From: Phytophthora sp. 'mugwort'
Lineage: Eukaryota > Oomycota > Peronosporomycetes > Peronosporales > Peronosporaceae
DNA length: 64,000 nt
Direction of reading: 5' to 3'
NCBI GenBank assembly: GCA_033558025.1
Contig: JAUCEF010000017.1
Coordinates: 3,162,001-3,226,000 of the forward strand
Below are positions 21,888 to 32,460 of this stretch, one piece after another. The translations under genes and the position numbers were made by a program. How positions within the stretch are numbered: the first letter of the stretch is position 1; every line of letters starts with the position of its first letter. The notes below the pieces were generated by a model. It saw only the letters and a program-made list of their open reading frames with translations. It was not told the DNA's origin and ran no database searches.

Positions 21888-22667
21888 ATGGTGCGCAAGG
21901 GCCGCTCAAAGGATAACGTCGCAGGCGAGCGCTATGACTCGAATGCCCTCCCGATAGTGCAGCCCACACCCAGCCGCACGCGGCCGCATCCGGGACAGTT
22001 CAACCCGGCCGACCTCATGGGCATGATGGGCGGTGGCGGCATGCCGGATATGTCCCAGATGATGGAGATGATGCAGGGAATGGGCGGCATGCCCGGTATG
22101 GGCGGAATGCCGGGTATGGGCGGGATGCCGATACCCCCCATGGGAGGGATGCCTGGGATGGCACCCGGCATAATGCCGCCCATGGAGCCCATGCGCCCCA
22201 AGATCATCTACGCCTACGGATTGGCGGAGGGCAGCCCCACGTCGACCTTCTTCACGTTCTACCCCAACTACATCGACCAGAGGAAGACAGTGCAGCAGGG
22301 ACGCCGCATCCCTAAGGAGCAGGCGTGCGAAGCCCCCATTGCCGACGAGATGTCGGAAGTCTGCACGTATTTCAAACTGCCGCACGTGCTCGAGCCGGGT
22401 AAGAAGTACCCGCGTGACTGGCTCGTGTCGGGTCGCATCCGCGTGCGTCTCGTGCGCGACGACGGTACGCCCGAGAACCCCGAGATCCCGAACCGCAAGA
22501 CGCTCATGGTTAAGATGGCGGAGCTAGTCCCCAAGCTGCAGTCCCGCAAGGTGCGACTTGAGAAGGAGGCCGAGGAAGCCAAGAAGAAGGCAGAAGCTGC
22601 GGCTGGGCCTGCTATTGTGTCGTCTGGAGGTGGCAAGAAGAAGGGGAAGAAGAAAGGCAGGAGATAA
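21888..22667 (+). CDS. SRP19: Signal recognition particle 19 kDa protein with Met/Gly-rich N-terminal extension
   Basis: The protein has 259 residues and no intron. SRP19 binds SRP RNA in the nucleolus/cytosol and lets SRP54 join the particle that targets nascent secretory proteins to the ER. Residues about 105-222 carry the SRP19 fold: FFTFYPNYIDQRKTVQQGRR then IPKEQA, a YPRDW segment and GRIRVRLVRDDG, all typical of the family. The tail is coiled and then lysine-rich (KKKGKKKGRR), as in other SRP19 proteins. Unusual is residues 43-102, a Met/Gly/Pro-rich stretch with repeated MGGMPG units that makes the protein roughly twice the usual size of the core. I chose the ATG in ACGATGG at 21888; an in-frame start 42 bases upstream (21846) is a GTG codon and less likely. 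Confidence 0.95.
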   Translation: MVRKGRSKDNVAGERYDSNALPIVQPTPSRTRPHPGQFNPADLMGMMGGGGMPDMSQMMEMMQGMGGMPGMGGMPGMGGMPIPPMGGMPGMAPGIMPPMEPMRPKIIYAYGLAEGSPTSTFFTFYPNYIDQRKTVQQGRRIPKEQACEAPIADEMSEVCTYFKLPHVLEPGKKYPRDWLVSGRIRVRLVRDDGTPENPEIPNRKTLMVKMAELVPKLQSRKVRLEKEAEEAKKKAEAAAGPAIVSSGGGKKKGKKKGRR

Positions 22668-22845
22668 ATGCATCAGAAGAGCTCAGCGATTTGGGGGAGG
22701 GCTGGAGTAGCGACGACCTCAGGCGACCGGCTAGAGCCTGTGGTGATAGGTTCAATACAGTGCCGTTCACGCTTTGCATTTGTTGGATTTTGTTGTGTGT
22801 TGATCTGCACTTGGGGTTGGTAATAGCCACGTCTACTGCTTTTAC

Positions 22846-24185
22846 TTAGTGAGCACCAGGAGGACCGCGACCTCTCCCTCTCCCTCGGCCACGACCACGA
22901 CCGCCTGGAGCTGTGGGTCGTGCGAATTCGCGCGGCTTCAGTTCCTCTTCAGTCTTAGGCGGAGCCAGCTCCGACCGAATGTCATCTACCGCGCTGGATG
23001 GATTGTTAATCTCAATCTGAAGATGCAAAACTCACTCATCAGTTGCCTCTAACAATGCATAAGGAGCACCGGAAAACGCAGCTACTCACCATGTGGTCAA
23101 ACTTAATGTTGAGCTCTTCGTTGGCAACGGAGAGTACAGTTGCCTTGCACGTCGAGTACACCATTTTCAGACGCACAGGCGAGTCTTCCGGACACACGTA
23201 CATGAAAACTGACAGCAACAAACAAGGCACGGTTAGTAAGGCCCCCCCACCCCACGCACATACGACGAAAGAGTTCAAATGGTAAACTTACTCAGTGCCG
23301 GTGATGCACCCGAGGCCACCGGTCCACGGTAGCGATACGCAACGAAGCTCGGCGTACGTCGGTCCAACGTCGAGGGCAGATCGATCAGCTCCAGATTCTC
23401 TAGACTCTTCACCACCTCGACACTCTCGTTATCCTCGCTCAGTTTCTACAAATCCAGCACAGAAAGCGCCATCAGCACCCTCCTTTTAACCAGTCCCACC
23501 CCCCACAAAATTCTCATCTCACCATCGCGATCCAATCGAACTTGTTGTCCTGCAGCAACCTCAGCTTATCACGCACATTCTGCGTGATCTCAAAAGGAAC
23601 AATGCCCATGGCACTAGACTTAACGTTCGTGTCGCGTTCCAGCATGGCCGCCTCCTTCAGCAACCGCTCTGATTCAGACAGCGGCGCGTCCGCCGCTTGT
23701 TTCTTCCTGGCCTCCAGAAAACTCTCCCACGTCACTTCATTCTGTACAAACACGCAATAATCAGCACCATATGCCTCCTTCTGTCTCCTCCTCCCTACAG
23801 CTCAGCAACGCACCAGCTCCGTGGCGTGGAACTCGCCCGAGAAATAGTTAAGTCCCAGCTGCTTCTTAAGCGAGTCACGCGACGACGAGTAGAGCATGCG
23901 GTCACGCACACTCACGCTCTCAGGGACGAAGGCGAGCAGCACCCAGCGCAGCGCCGCCACGTTCGTGTCGGGGCACAGCAGCACGAACGCCGCCTGCTCC
24001 GCGTTCAGGTCGAAATCCACCAGCTGCTCCACGTCGTTGCGAGGCTCCGGCGTCGCAGGCCCCGCCGCGCTCAGCACGAACGCCTCGCCTTCAATCGACA
24101 CCTTGACGAAGCGCAGTTTGCCGCTCTGCGCCTCGGCGAACGCGCGCTCGAGCTCCGCGCTCAACAGGAGATTGGCCCGCGCCAT
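22846..24185 (-). CDS. TWF: Twinfilin, two-ADF-H-domain actin monomer-binding protein
   Basis: Twinfilin binds ADP-actin monomers and caps filament barbed ends in the cytoplasm. Five exons splice in frame: 24185-23814, 23741-23523, 23445-23292, 23208-23090 and 23016-22846. All four introns (72-83 nt) have GT..AG ends. The product has 344 residues. Residues 1 to about 125 form the first ADF-homology domain (RDRMLYSSSRDSLKKQLG, like the family's RxKMLYAATRATLKKEFG). Residues about 165-300 form the second (GIVPFEITQNVRDKLR, then FMYVCPEDSPVRLKMVYST). The tail PREFARPTAPGGRGRGRGRG resembles the FAKPKGPAGKRG tail of animal twinfilins that contacts capping protein, here expanded into an RG repeat. 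The start ATG is followed directly by the domain; the frame is open a little upstream. Confidence 0.95.
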
Positions 24186-24432
24186 GAGGACACCAGGGGG
24201 AGCTCTTCGTGTTGATTGTGGCACACATTCGGATATGGCGCGTTCGCTTGAGTGACACATAGTGAAACCAAATTTACTAGTGACTAGCAATGACAGCTTC
24301 AAGTGACAGATTACATGTTCGAACTCTGAACTCCTGACTCCTGACTATTTGCATGCTCTCCGACCGCTCGTCGACTAATACCTCAGAGAAGAACAACAAT
24401 GAGTACGTTCCTACAGTCTTGCATGGGTCAAA

Positions 24433-26970
24433 TCACTCCGAAGCTTTGAAAAACTGTCGACAAAACCAAAGTCGTCAGTGATCAACCACTTTTAATCCAT
24501 GCGCGTGTCGACATCACTTACCGCATCGTCGGCATACGCAAACTCCAAGCAATGCAAATCACCCGAAAAGAGCCGCTCTCGCAGGGGGCCGTTCTCTTTC
24601 AGGCCGAATATGATGATACGCGCTTGGCTCAAGTAATCGTCGTTGCTTTCCTTAAAGCGCTCGAATAAAGCAGCCTGTAAAGACACATTGACAATACACT
24701 ACGAGTCAGATTCTCGTTCTTCCGGGTGGCGAAAGCTATACCTAGAGCATACCTCAATTTCAGTTGCCAGGTCAGTGCGCTGTGATCCGTTGTTTTCTAG
24801 GATCTTGCTCAGCATGTCCACAAAGATCGTTCGGTTCTTGTCCATGTGCTCAGGGGTTTCGAACGGATCTTCCTGGTTTTTCGCTGCACCAGTCACAGGT
24901 TTTTCCGTCTTCATCGGAGAGGCTAATCGCTTTTCCGTGGTTGATTTTGCCTTCTCAGCGGAATCTTCGGCTTTCACTGCTACATCCTCCAAAGCTGCTG
25001 CTTTTGCTGCTACATCAACCGCTGGCTGAATCGTCGGCACCTTCTTTTCCTTTGTCTTTACGTCGACATCCTTTGAGGCCTCTGCTTTAATTGTAGGTGA
25101 CGCATTCGTAGGAGGCGACAAAACCTTTTCCTTCGTAGCAGGTTCCTCCTTAGCATCGCTGTTCTCTTCAGAAGAAGCCACATTTTGCTGATCTTCTTCC
25201 GTCTTCACTGAAGTGCCGTTTTCAGCCTTCCGCTTCTTGGTGCCATGTGACGCAGTGTCATAGTGGCCCTTCTTACCCAAATGGGTAATCTCTGTGTCAT
25301 TTTCCAGGATCCTGATCATGTGCTTTCGAAGCGCGCTCGCGGTTTGGCCAACCGTAGGGCTCAGACTTTTGCGCAGCAGCGCAATAATGGCAGCCAATCC
25401 CGATCGTTCCACATCAGAACGGTACATGAGCGTCTCCTTGAACAGCTCCTGCATCATAACAACGAGCTCGTCGTTGTTCCGAGCCGACTCCTTTGCGTGT
25501 AGCCGTGTCATCTTGCTCGCGAACGAGGCAAGATCGCCCACATTGTACTCTCCCTTGTCCTTTTTGGACTTCACCTTCGAGCCACTCAGCTTCTTCTTGG
25601 CCGCTTCCTCGGTCATCTCGCGAATATCGGCGGATTTCACGGACTTGTGCGGCACTACAAGTTCGATTTCTTTCTTTCGTTTGCTGTCGATCTCAGCGGA
25701 GCCGTTCGATTTCCCGTGCTTTGCGGTAGTTTTAGGTGTCTTCTTGGCGGAAGCTCCCGCAGCGTTGACGTCGTCATCCGCTCCTTTCTTCTTCGGCGTT
25801 TTGCGACTTGCCACTTTCGCCTTAATTTCCTCCTTACTCAGCGTCGGGCCCGCGTTCTCCTCCTCCTCCTCCTGTGTAGTCGCAGGCGCAGCTTCCTTCC
25901 TGTTATTTCCATCTGCTGCATCCTCCTTAGTCTGTCGCTTCTTCGGCATCTTCTTCGGTGCAGCCTTGACGGCCGGCTTGGCCTTAGGAGGTCGGCCAGG
26001 CTTTCGCTTAACAGGTGCAGGTGTCTGGTCCGGTTCCTCCATCACCTTCACCTTCTCTACCAGCTTCAGCAGCCCGTCTGCCCTCTCCTCAATCGGCAAC
26101 TTGGTCTCTTTCTGCACAAGCCACACAACCAAGTATAACAATTAGTCACCTTTTGCGTCTTTTCATCCAACCAGCTCTCCATCCACGTACATCCGCCACT
26201 TCAATGGCCGTCATGAGCTTGGCGCGTCGCTTGGGCGCCTTCGAGTCCTTCTCCGGGTATCCTTCCCGGTAGCTAAACTTAGTATCATCCCATGGCTCGA
26301 TCATCTTGAATAAAACAGGGGCAAAGTTGTTGGACACGTAGAAAAACACGAGGAACTTGGTCTCTAGAGTCTTCATGGCCGTATCCTGGAGCTTCTGTGG
26401 CAGCAGCCTCGGGTCCGTGATGATACAGGGCCAGTACGGGTACCCGCCCATCTTGGCCCAGACAATCTGGCCAAACCTGCTCTTAATCTCATCGCTTAAC
26501 GCCGCCACCTTCTCTTCAACCTTCTTCTGCTCGCCTTCCGCATCGTCCTCGGGCTCAGCCGCCGCCTTTTTCCTGCGGCCAGGGGTCTTGGGGCCCCTCT
26601 TGGCGCCCTTCGCGGTCTTGGCACGCTTTTTGGGCTGTTTCTCGGGCTCCGACTCGGTTTCCTCGCCTTCCGCGTCCTTAATGCTCTTGACCACGCGGGG
26701 GCTCGGCGTGTGGCGCTTGCGGGACGTGGCGGCCTTGTAGTTGTCCGCCTTGAGTTTGCTCGCAGGCGTCGTGACCTCCTCTTCGGCCGTGACCGTGTCC
26801 AATGCCATCTTCTCCGTCGTCTCCTCTGCTTTCCCCGCCTCCTGTGCTTTCTCCGCCGTCTCCTGTGCTTTCTCCGGCATCTCTTGTGCTTTCTCCGGGA
26901 CATCGGTCGTCATTGAGGTGGTCTTCGCCGCAGGAGGCGCCTCCGGAACGGGGACGTCCTGCTCGCTCAT
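24433..26970 (-). CDS. PWWP / AT-hook / TFIIS-like domain protein (LEDGF-like, probable transcription elongation factor)
   Basis: Four exons join in frame: 26970-26191, 26111-24753, 24674-24522 and 24453-24433, giving about 770 residues. If the last intron (GTAAGT at 24521) is not spliced, the frame ends at 24492 with about 773. Residues 25-55 repeat EKAQE. Residues about 166-232 form a PWWP domain (GQIVWAKMGGYPYWPCII, then FFYVSNNF and PWDD), a reader of methylated histone H3 or DNA. KRKPGRPPK near 295 is an AT-hook. Residues about 455-530 resemble the TFIIS N-terminal/LEDGF IBD helical bundle (LRKSLSPTVGQTASALRKHM). The C-terminal 80 residues resemble the TFIIS central domain (TDLATEIE joined to AALFERF, then LRERLFSGDL). 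No zinc ribbon follows, so RNA cleavage stimulation is unlikely. The rest is lysine- and glutamate-rich, suggesting a nuclear protein. The exact partners are inference. Confidence 0.85.
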
Positions 26971-27493
26971 CGCTCTTCTCAACGTTTTGGCTCGGATTGT
27001 TTTCCCTTGCGAGGCGGCGAGGGCAGCCACGATTTTCCACTTGGTGTTTGTATGGTGGATCTTCCATGTTCTTGAATATGATGTCACACACATGAATTAG
27101 AGTACCGTAAAATACGGATTGGTGATAACACAATGGGAGTTTATATGAGCGATTGAAGGTGAGAATTACTACTACCGTAGTAGTACGTACTACCAGTACT
27201 GTAGTACTACGTAGTAGTATACTATGACGACAGAGGATGAAACATGATAAGAATGAGTAGAATATGTTTGGGTCATTGAGAGTGTATTACCGTGCCTCCG
27301 TTGTGGCGGAAGCTGTTGGTCGCATTAACCAGGTGCCATCGCATAACACCGTCGTCTATTCCATGCGTCCACTTCTGTACACCGCGGGGGCACTAGCACC
27401 TTACAACGCACTCAAACATACTTCATCGTCGAAAAGAACGAGGTCCTTGCAGCTTGTGGCGAAGCATCAAAGCAATTGACCGTCCGGGAACGC
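26971..27493. other. Intergenic region without a gene, holding a TAC/GTA palindrome
   Basis: These 523 bp lie between the 5' end of the PWWP gene and the 3' end of the RPSA gene (both minus strand). They should carry the PWWP gene promoter and the RPSA 3' region. Apart from the palindrome at 27167-27220 I see nothing that can be named. Confidence 0.5.
27167..27220. repeat. Imperfect palindrome built of TAC/GTA units
   Basis: The stretch is made almost wholly of TAC and GTA trinucleotides. It reads as an inverted repeat, with TACTACTACCGTAGTAGTAC at the left and GTAGTACTACGTAGTAGTA at the right, so it can form a cruciform or a hairpin in RNA. It lies about 200-250 bp upstream of the PWWP gene start. 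No function is known to me. Confidence 0.6.
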
Positions 27494-28354
27494 TTAGTCC
27501 CAGCCGCTGCTGGCAGCAGCGGGGGCGGCGTCCCAGTTGGAGGCAGCAGCGCCAGCCTCGCCCGACCACTCGGAGTTGCCAGCGGCAGTCCACTCAGCAG
27601 CAGGGGCGGCGGGGACGGCAGGGACAGCAGGCTCAGCGGCGTACAGGGCAGGCTCCGCAGAGCTCTGCGGGGCTGCGTCACCCCAGCCAGCGTTGGCCTG
27701 GGCCTCCTCGGCAGCGGTGGCCTGAGCCTCCTCCGCCTTCTTGAGCTCCTCCGGGTCGCGGTACAGGAACAGGTCCACAACCACATCCCACGGCAGGGCG
27801 CGCGAGATCGTGCCGCGCAGACGCAGCACCTCACGGGCGAGCAGCCAGTAGAGCAGACCGATGGAGAGCTTGCCCTTGTTGTTGGCGGGGATGGCCACGT
27901 CGACAAACTGCAGGGGCGAGTCCGAATCGCAGAAGGCAATCACGGGCACGTTAACGAAAGACGACTCACGCACGGCCTGCGAGTCGGTGCGCGGGTCCGT
28001 GATGATAAGCAGGCGCGGCTCGCGGAACTGCTTGGTGATCTGGTTCGTGAACGTGCCGGGGGTGAAGCGGCTAGCAATGGCCTGGCAGCCGGTGTGGTGC
28101 GCGAACTTGAGCACCGCACGCTGGCCGTACGGGCGAGCCGAGATGGCGATCACATCCTCTGGGTTCTCCACAGCCACGATCACACGGGCGGCAAGCATGA
28201 GCTTCTCCCACGTCTTGCCCACGTTGATGATGTGAATGCCGTCGTTGCGGCGACGCCAGATGTAGTCAGCCATCTTGGAGTCGGCATTGCGCGTGCCGAT
28301 GTGGACCTGAGCGGCCAGCATCATCTTGATGTCCTCCTCACGTTGAGTAGCCAT
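27494..28354 (-). CDS. RPSA: 40S ribosomal protein SA (uS2 family, laminin-receptor homologue)
   Basis: The 286-residue product has no intron and the usual family length. It sits in the small ribosomal subunit on the head/body junction and is needed for late 40S maturation. The uS2 fold covers about residues 8-205, with family signatures [52 protein letters not shown] and [22 protein letters not shown]. After [21 protein letters not shown] comes an Ala/Glu-rich tail with Trp-containing units (AEW, SEWS, ASNWD, SGWD). These resemble the EWS-type repeats at the C-terminus of animal RPSA. The start ATG is followed by [13 protein letters not shown]. It is divergent from the PRC1/MAP65 gene. Confidence 0.97.
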   Translation of the reverse strand: MATQREEDIKMMLAAQVHIGTRNADSKMADYIWRRRNDGIHIINVGKTWEKLMLAARVIVAVENPEDVIAISARPYGQRAVLKFAHHTGCQAIASRFTPGTFTNQITKQFREPRLLIITDPRTDSQAVRESSFVNVPVIAFCDSDSPLQFVDVAIPANNKGKLSIGLLYWLLAREVLRLRGTISRALPWDVVVDLFLYRDPEELKKAEEAQATAAEEAQANAGWGDAAPQSSAEPALYAAEPAVPAVPAAPAAEWTAAGNSEWSGEAGAAASNWDAAPAAASSGWD

Positions 28355-28619
28355 GGCTGTTAGCGATCGATTCCTGTTCCTTCCAAAGAGCGATGAATTG
28401 TGCTCGCGGCATTAAGGGCCCCGCTCCACCACTCGCGACCGCCTCCACCAACCAAAGGCTGTTTCGGAAATAGTCGGAAACATGGCCCGTCGTTGCCTAT
28501 GGATATGATGTGGTGTACATTTTAAAGTGGTGGAACATACACCATGTATCCATTATCAGATGCGCAAGTACGTAAGCGACCTGGTGTCACCACTGCCCAA
28601 AAGTGCCGGAAGAGGAAGC
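28355..28619. promoter_or_regulatory. Divergent promoter region of RPSA and the MAP65/PRC1 gene
   Basis: These 265 bp separate the two start codons (28354 minus, 28620 plus), so the two promoters overlap or abut. The region near 28410-28445 is GC-rich and pyrimidine-rich. Another in-frame ATG exists upstream of the chosen PRC1 start (28560), so the leader may be shorter than drawn. Confidence 0.5.
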
Positions 28620-31025
28620 ATGGCCGAGCGGCACGACCCAGGCAACGAAGAAGCTCGCGTTAACGGCCTCGACATCAACGTGGAACTGGCCATGCGGCCA
28701 GTTGTGGCCGACGCGTTGACGCAGCTGGCCGAGCTCTGGCAAGCGTTCGGACTGACCGATGACGAGCAGATAAAGCAGAAGAAGATCCTGGTCGCCTCCG
28801 TCAAGAAAAGCTGTCGGGTCATAGTGATCGGTTGGCAAAAGGAGGTCAAGCGCACCACGGCCCGTGTGAACGATCTGGAGAGACAATTGCAGACCATCAA
28901 AGCGCAGTTTCATGGCAACGAGGTGAGGCACGGCTTGCGTGCTCTCTGATCTTCATGTGGTTACCTGTCGTTTTGTTTTACTTACACATGCACCTGCAAC
29001 GTAGTCGGCAGCGCGGTGCATTCAGTCGCTGGATCAGTTATGCGGCGGAGCGCTCCGGAACAGACTCGCTGTGCTCGAAATCGAGTTCAAGTTCCTGGAC
29101 GGTGTACGGGTGTAATGGTGCTTGATCTTATACGATCAAGGGATAAGTTAGTACTCATGTGGTTGTCACTGTATTCAGGTTCGCACTAGTCGTCTAGCTG
29201 AGATCAACAAGCTCCGAGACCACTTGAGGCAGATGGACAAGAAGTTGGGCACCAAAACCGTTCTGGTGCGTGATGTTGCTGGTCAAGGATGCCCCTCATT
29301 CTAATATTCACGGTGGTAAATGTAGCCCTCAGATGCATCTATCTTTACTGAGGATTACAAGGCAACCCTGCAGAAACTCGTCAAGAGCAAGTCACGTGAA
29401 GTGGTACGGAATGCGTGTAGAATTACCAGTTCACTGTTGCTTCTAAAGGTGCCGGATTGTCATTTGAGCGCGTGGGCAGCACACACGGAGAGCTGGCCTT
29501 CTAGAGGCTGTCAGCGAGTGCGTGCAACTCGCTCGGGAGTTACAAATTGACGCCGACCGGACATTTGCGCCAGATATTAATGATCGGTTAAAGGTAAGCG
29601 TTGTGGTTGAGCAGCGACATTCTAATTAATGGCCAACTCGTCCTCTAACTGTACTGCGAACGATACTTGCGACTTTGATGCGCTGCTGTGCAGCAGCGAG
29701 ATTTGTCAGTCGACATGCTCCAGAAGATTTCTCAGCGGACTGTCGAGCTACGAGAGCTCAAGGTCAACCGGGAAGTACGCTTAGCAGAGAGGCTTGGTCA
29801 AATCCACGAGCTCTGGCGTGAGTTGCAGGTGCGTGCGATGAGCACATGTAGTGATTGTACACCAGATTGCGCTAAATTAGTGTGTGTAGATTTCTGAAAA
29901 AGAGCAAGAACATTTTCGTGCGACTGTGCATGGAGCTGGCAAAGCAGCTCTCGCATCCGTGAGTGCACACCGCGGTTCTTGCTGTTTTATGATATAACGT
30001 GATATAACGATTTTCTGACGTTATATGTAGTGCGAGGCGGAGTTAACAAGGCTCCAACGGCACCATAAACGGTTTGCTGCGACCACTGTCCAGGTTACGA
30101 AACTGCGCAATGCCATCACAGAGCACTGGGACCTACTAGGTTATAGCTCCGACCAGCGCACATATTTCGCTTCGATGATGACGACACCCGACTCGGAGCT
30201 GTCCTACAAGATATTTCGCTTGCACGAGAAAACCCTCGAGCGCCTGAAGCGTCAAGCGTCTGGAATGAAAGAAATCACCAGTGTACGTTTGTCACTGATG
30301 TTATTCGTGCGAATACTGATCAGGGTTGGAGTGCGCCGTGGTAATAGTACGTTGTCAAGCGAGAGGAGATCCTGCAAGCTCGTGCGGAGTACGTATCATG
30401 CAAGACGGGTTCGCCACAGCGTCTAACTGTTTGCACTTGTTTTAATTGTACCCAGGCATGGTATCCTTGACGAGAGAACGCGCCTACGCATTGAGAGAGA
30501 GCTGCCCAAATACACGACGATACTGCTGAACCGAATTGCGAAGTGGCAGAAAGAGACCGGCGTGGCGTTCCACTGGAACGGTATTATTGCGCAGTTGACA
30601 CACGGAGCGTGAGGTTTAGTTGCCTAACTTCAGTGTTCATCTGCAGGTGAGCCGTACTTGGTGCGGCTGCATTCAGATGATCGCAAGAACGATAAGGAGA
30701 GCCATCTGAGTAATCAGGCCCACCACCAACTGGCACAGCAAGCGCGAGAACAATTAGCCTTCTCCAATGGAGCTGACAATCGACGTCGCATTCAGGTTGG
30801 TGGAAAAGTTTGTTGGACAAATAAGACCTGGGTGCGGTGCTTACGATACCTTTTTCGCTCTTCTAGCAAATCAATCGACATTCGATTGACGAACGCGTGC
30901 CCCCGCGTCTTCCCGGCATTGAGGAGCTGCACCGGCGTCGTCGCTCCGACCCGCAAGCCCCTGAGCGTCCAGGGTGGCGCAAGTTTATCCGCCGCACGTT
31001 TTCGAGACGAGATGTATCATCGTAG
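28620..31025 (+). CDS. PRC1-like: MAP65/Ase1/PRC1 family microtubule-bundling protein
   Basis: This family crosslinks antiparallel microtubules at the spindle midzone and is needed for cytokinesis. My exon model is 28620-28922, 29179-29265, 29326-29403, 29480-29593, 29694-29828, 29890-29958, 30031-30282, 30348-30388, 30456-30580, 30647-30795 and 30867-31025. All joins keep frame and all introns are GT..AG, 60-100 nt except the first (256 nt), giving about 503 residues. The start of exon 4 is the least certain (29507 is an alternative). The protein is a long coiled coil. Conserved family segments are QLAELWQAFGL near the N-terminus, RLGQIHELWRELQ, the microtubule-binding spectrin-like part HWDLLGYSSDQRTYFAS, then LVKREEIL-like and KWQKETGVAFHWNGEPYL. 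The C-terminus is short and Arg-rich (RRRRSD, RKFIRRTFSRRDV). Confidence 0.9.
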
Positions 31026-31374
31026 GTGTTCATATTAGGCGAAAGTCCACAGCCAGGAGCACAGAACTTCCGCACACCGTCATATTTCGAGTTGGTCAAA
31101 GTTCAATCAGAGCTCTCTCTCGTCGTTTTACTCGTTTTTGACATTTTTGACATGGCAATGAAAATCACAAAGGTGGGTCGCTTGCGGTTTGTTCGAGCTG
31201 TCGCGGTTCTAAGAAACCAAACAAGAGATTTTAACATAAAACATTTCATTTAGTCGCTTGTTTAGCCTCTCTACTGATGGGTCAGAACTAACCAGTAGCC
31301 TTGCGGTTGCTTTCCTCGCCTGAGGCCTAGACAACACTAGAAATGACTGCAGACGGTTGTGTACCTTCAGCAAA
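31026..31374. other. Convergent 3' spacer, no gene seen
   Basis: These 349 bp lie between the stop codons of the PRC1-like gene (+) and the lectin pseudogene (-). They should hold both transcript ends. I see no ORF of interest and no repeat. Confidence 0.5.
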
Positions 31375-31892
31375 CTACACTCGCTCAAAGCTCGTCCAAA
31401 TGGCAGCCACCGAGTCAAGCTCGCTACCACAGTAGCCAGCGAAGCCGCCCAGCTGGTAACCCTCCGGCGCGCTGTCCTTGCCGATATTGTCCGACAGTGT
31501 TCCGCCAGAGATCGTATTATTGCCGCTGGTGGTGAACTCGATGTACACGATGCGCGTGTGTCCATCCGACTTGCCCCAGTGAGCCTCGATACCCGTGACG
31601 TGCTCACCTGCGCCTAGCGTAAGCGTGTTCGGGTTACCGCCGTCGCCGCCGTGGTGCAAGGTGGTCTGCTGTCCCGACGAGTCCTTCACGTCGAGGTTTA
31701 CGGCGTCGACGCGCTCAGAAGAACGAATCGTGAGGGATTTCACGGCTTGGCCAGGCGAAATGAGGTCCAAATCCGAGTACCAGTCGCCGTGGGGTCCACT
31801 GAAAGTCTTCCCATCAGAACGCCGTATTCCAAAGCGGCGGCATTTCCTGCCACGAACGCCACTGTCGCTAGTACTTGGAAGGCGAGCTTCAT
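31375..31892 (-). pseudogene. Jacalin-like lectin with signal peptide, apparently frameshifted
   Basis: An ATG at 31892 opens MKLAFQVLATVAFVAGNAAA, a good secretion signal. The downstream frame (stop at 31375) encodes a jacalin-type beta-prism lectin: GPHGDWYSDLDLISPGQ, a KSLTIRSSERVDAV strand, HGGDGGNPNTLTLGAGEHVT, GIEAHWG, and a C-terminal GYQLGGFAGYCGSELDSV with a final AIW. Jacalin domains bind mannose or galactose sugars. The signal frame and the lectin frame differ by one base; the change of frame falls near the GGG at about 31808-31830. No plausible intron fits between them, so I read a 1-nt deletion: either a pseudogene or a sequencing error. In the signal frame, translation would stop near 31747. 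The length (about 170 residues) is normal for a single-domain secreted oomycete lectin. Confidence 0.75.
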
Positions 31893-32460
31893 CGTTGTCT
31901 TGAGTCGTTGTAAGAAGGAAAAATTGTTAATGAACTCAAGGTCTTATCAAAGTTATCGCAGTCTTTTCAGCTTCACCTTCCAAGAGATGATAGTTTCCTT
32001 TTTATCCTTGCCCTTCGAATCGTATGCATGCAGTGGCGGTCTAAATTGGCCAACGCCCCTAACTGTGCGCTTAATAATCAGGATAAAGCTTTTGGATCAA
32101 CCAAGTCGCTTTCGACGTGTCGTCTGCGTGACTCAACATGCAAATTCCGATCTCGAACCGTCTTTCACAGTGCCATTTCCACGGCAAGCTCCCCTGCTGT
32201 GCATAGCGGGGACTCTACCCGAACAGCAGGTTTCTACTTTAAGCTACTGGTGTTTCGAAGCGGAATTGTTATCAGTGATTGATTAGTCACGGTAGTAAAG
32301 CTCATCTACCACCCTATGTTGGGGAACTGGTATTTTTATGAAAAAGCAAGTCACAAATCGTGATTTGCTTTTTCATATTTCTTGGGAGAAGACGATTTTG
32401 TTTTATTCGACTTAAAGGATATTATCCAGGTCATTATCGGCGATCTGCTCGTTCATCCTG
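31893..32460. other. Spacer between lectin and hAT relic
   Basis: This holds the promoter side of the lectin gene and then unassigned sequence. The only structure I see is the inverted repeat at 32338-32376. No supported coding region. Confidence 0.45.
32338..32376. repeat. 17-bp inverted repeat, 5-nt loop
   Basis: The left arm ATGAAAAAGCAAGTCAC (32338-32354) and the right arm GTGATTTGCTTTTTCAT (32360-32376) pair with one mismatch around AAATC. It lies just upstream of the hAT-like relic and would form a stable hairpin. Confidence 0.85.

Noticed and set aside
23697..24215. 172-codon plus-strand ORF
   Set aside because: Antisense to twinfilin exons 1 and 2, whose splicing and homology are clear.
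25294..26145. 283-codon plus-strand ORF
   Set aside because: It is antisense to the PWWP/TFIIS gene; its Ser/Phe-rich translation is the shadow of the Lys/Glu-rich minus-strand protein, and it has no domain.
27476..28363. 295-codon plus-strand ORF
   Set aside because: Shadow of the RPSA gene on the opposite strand; codon bias and homology support the minus-strand ribosomal protein.
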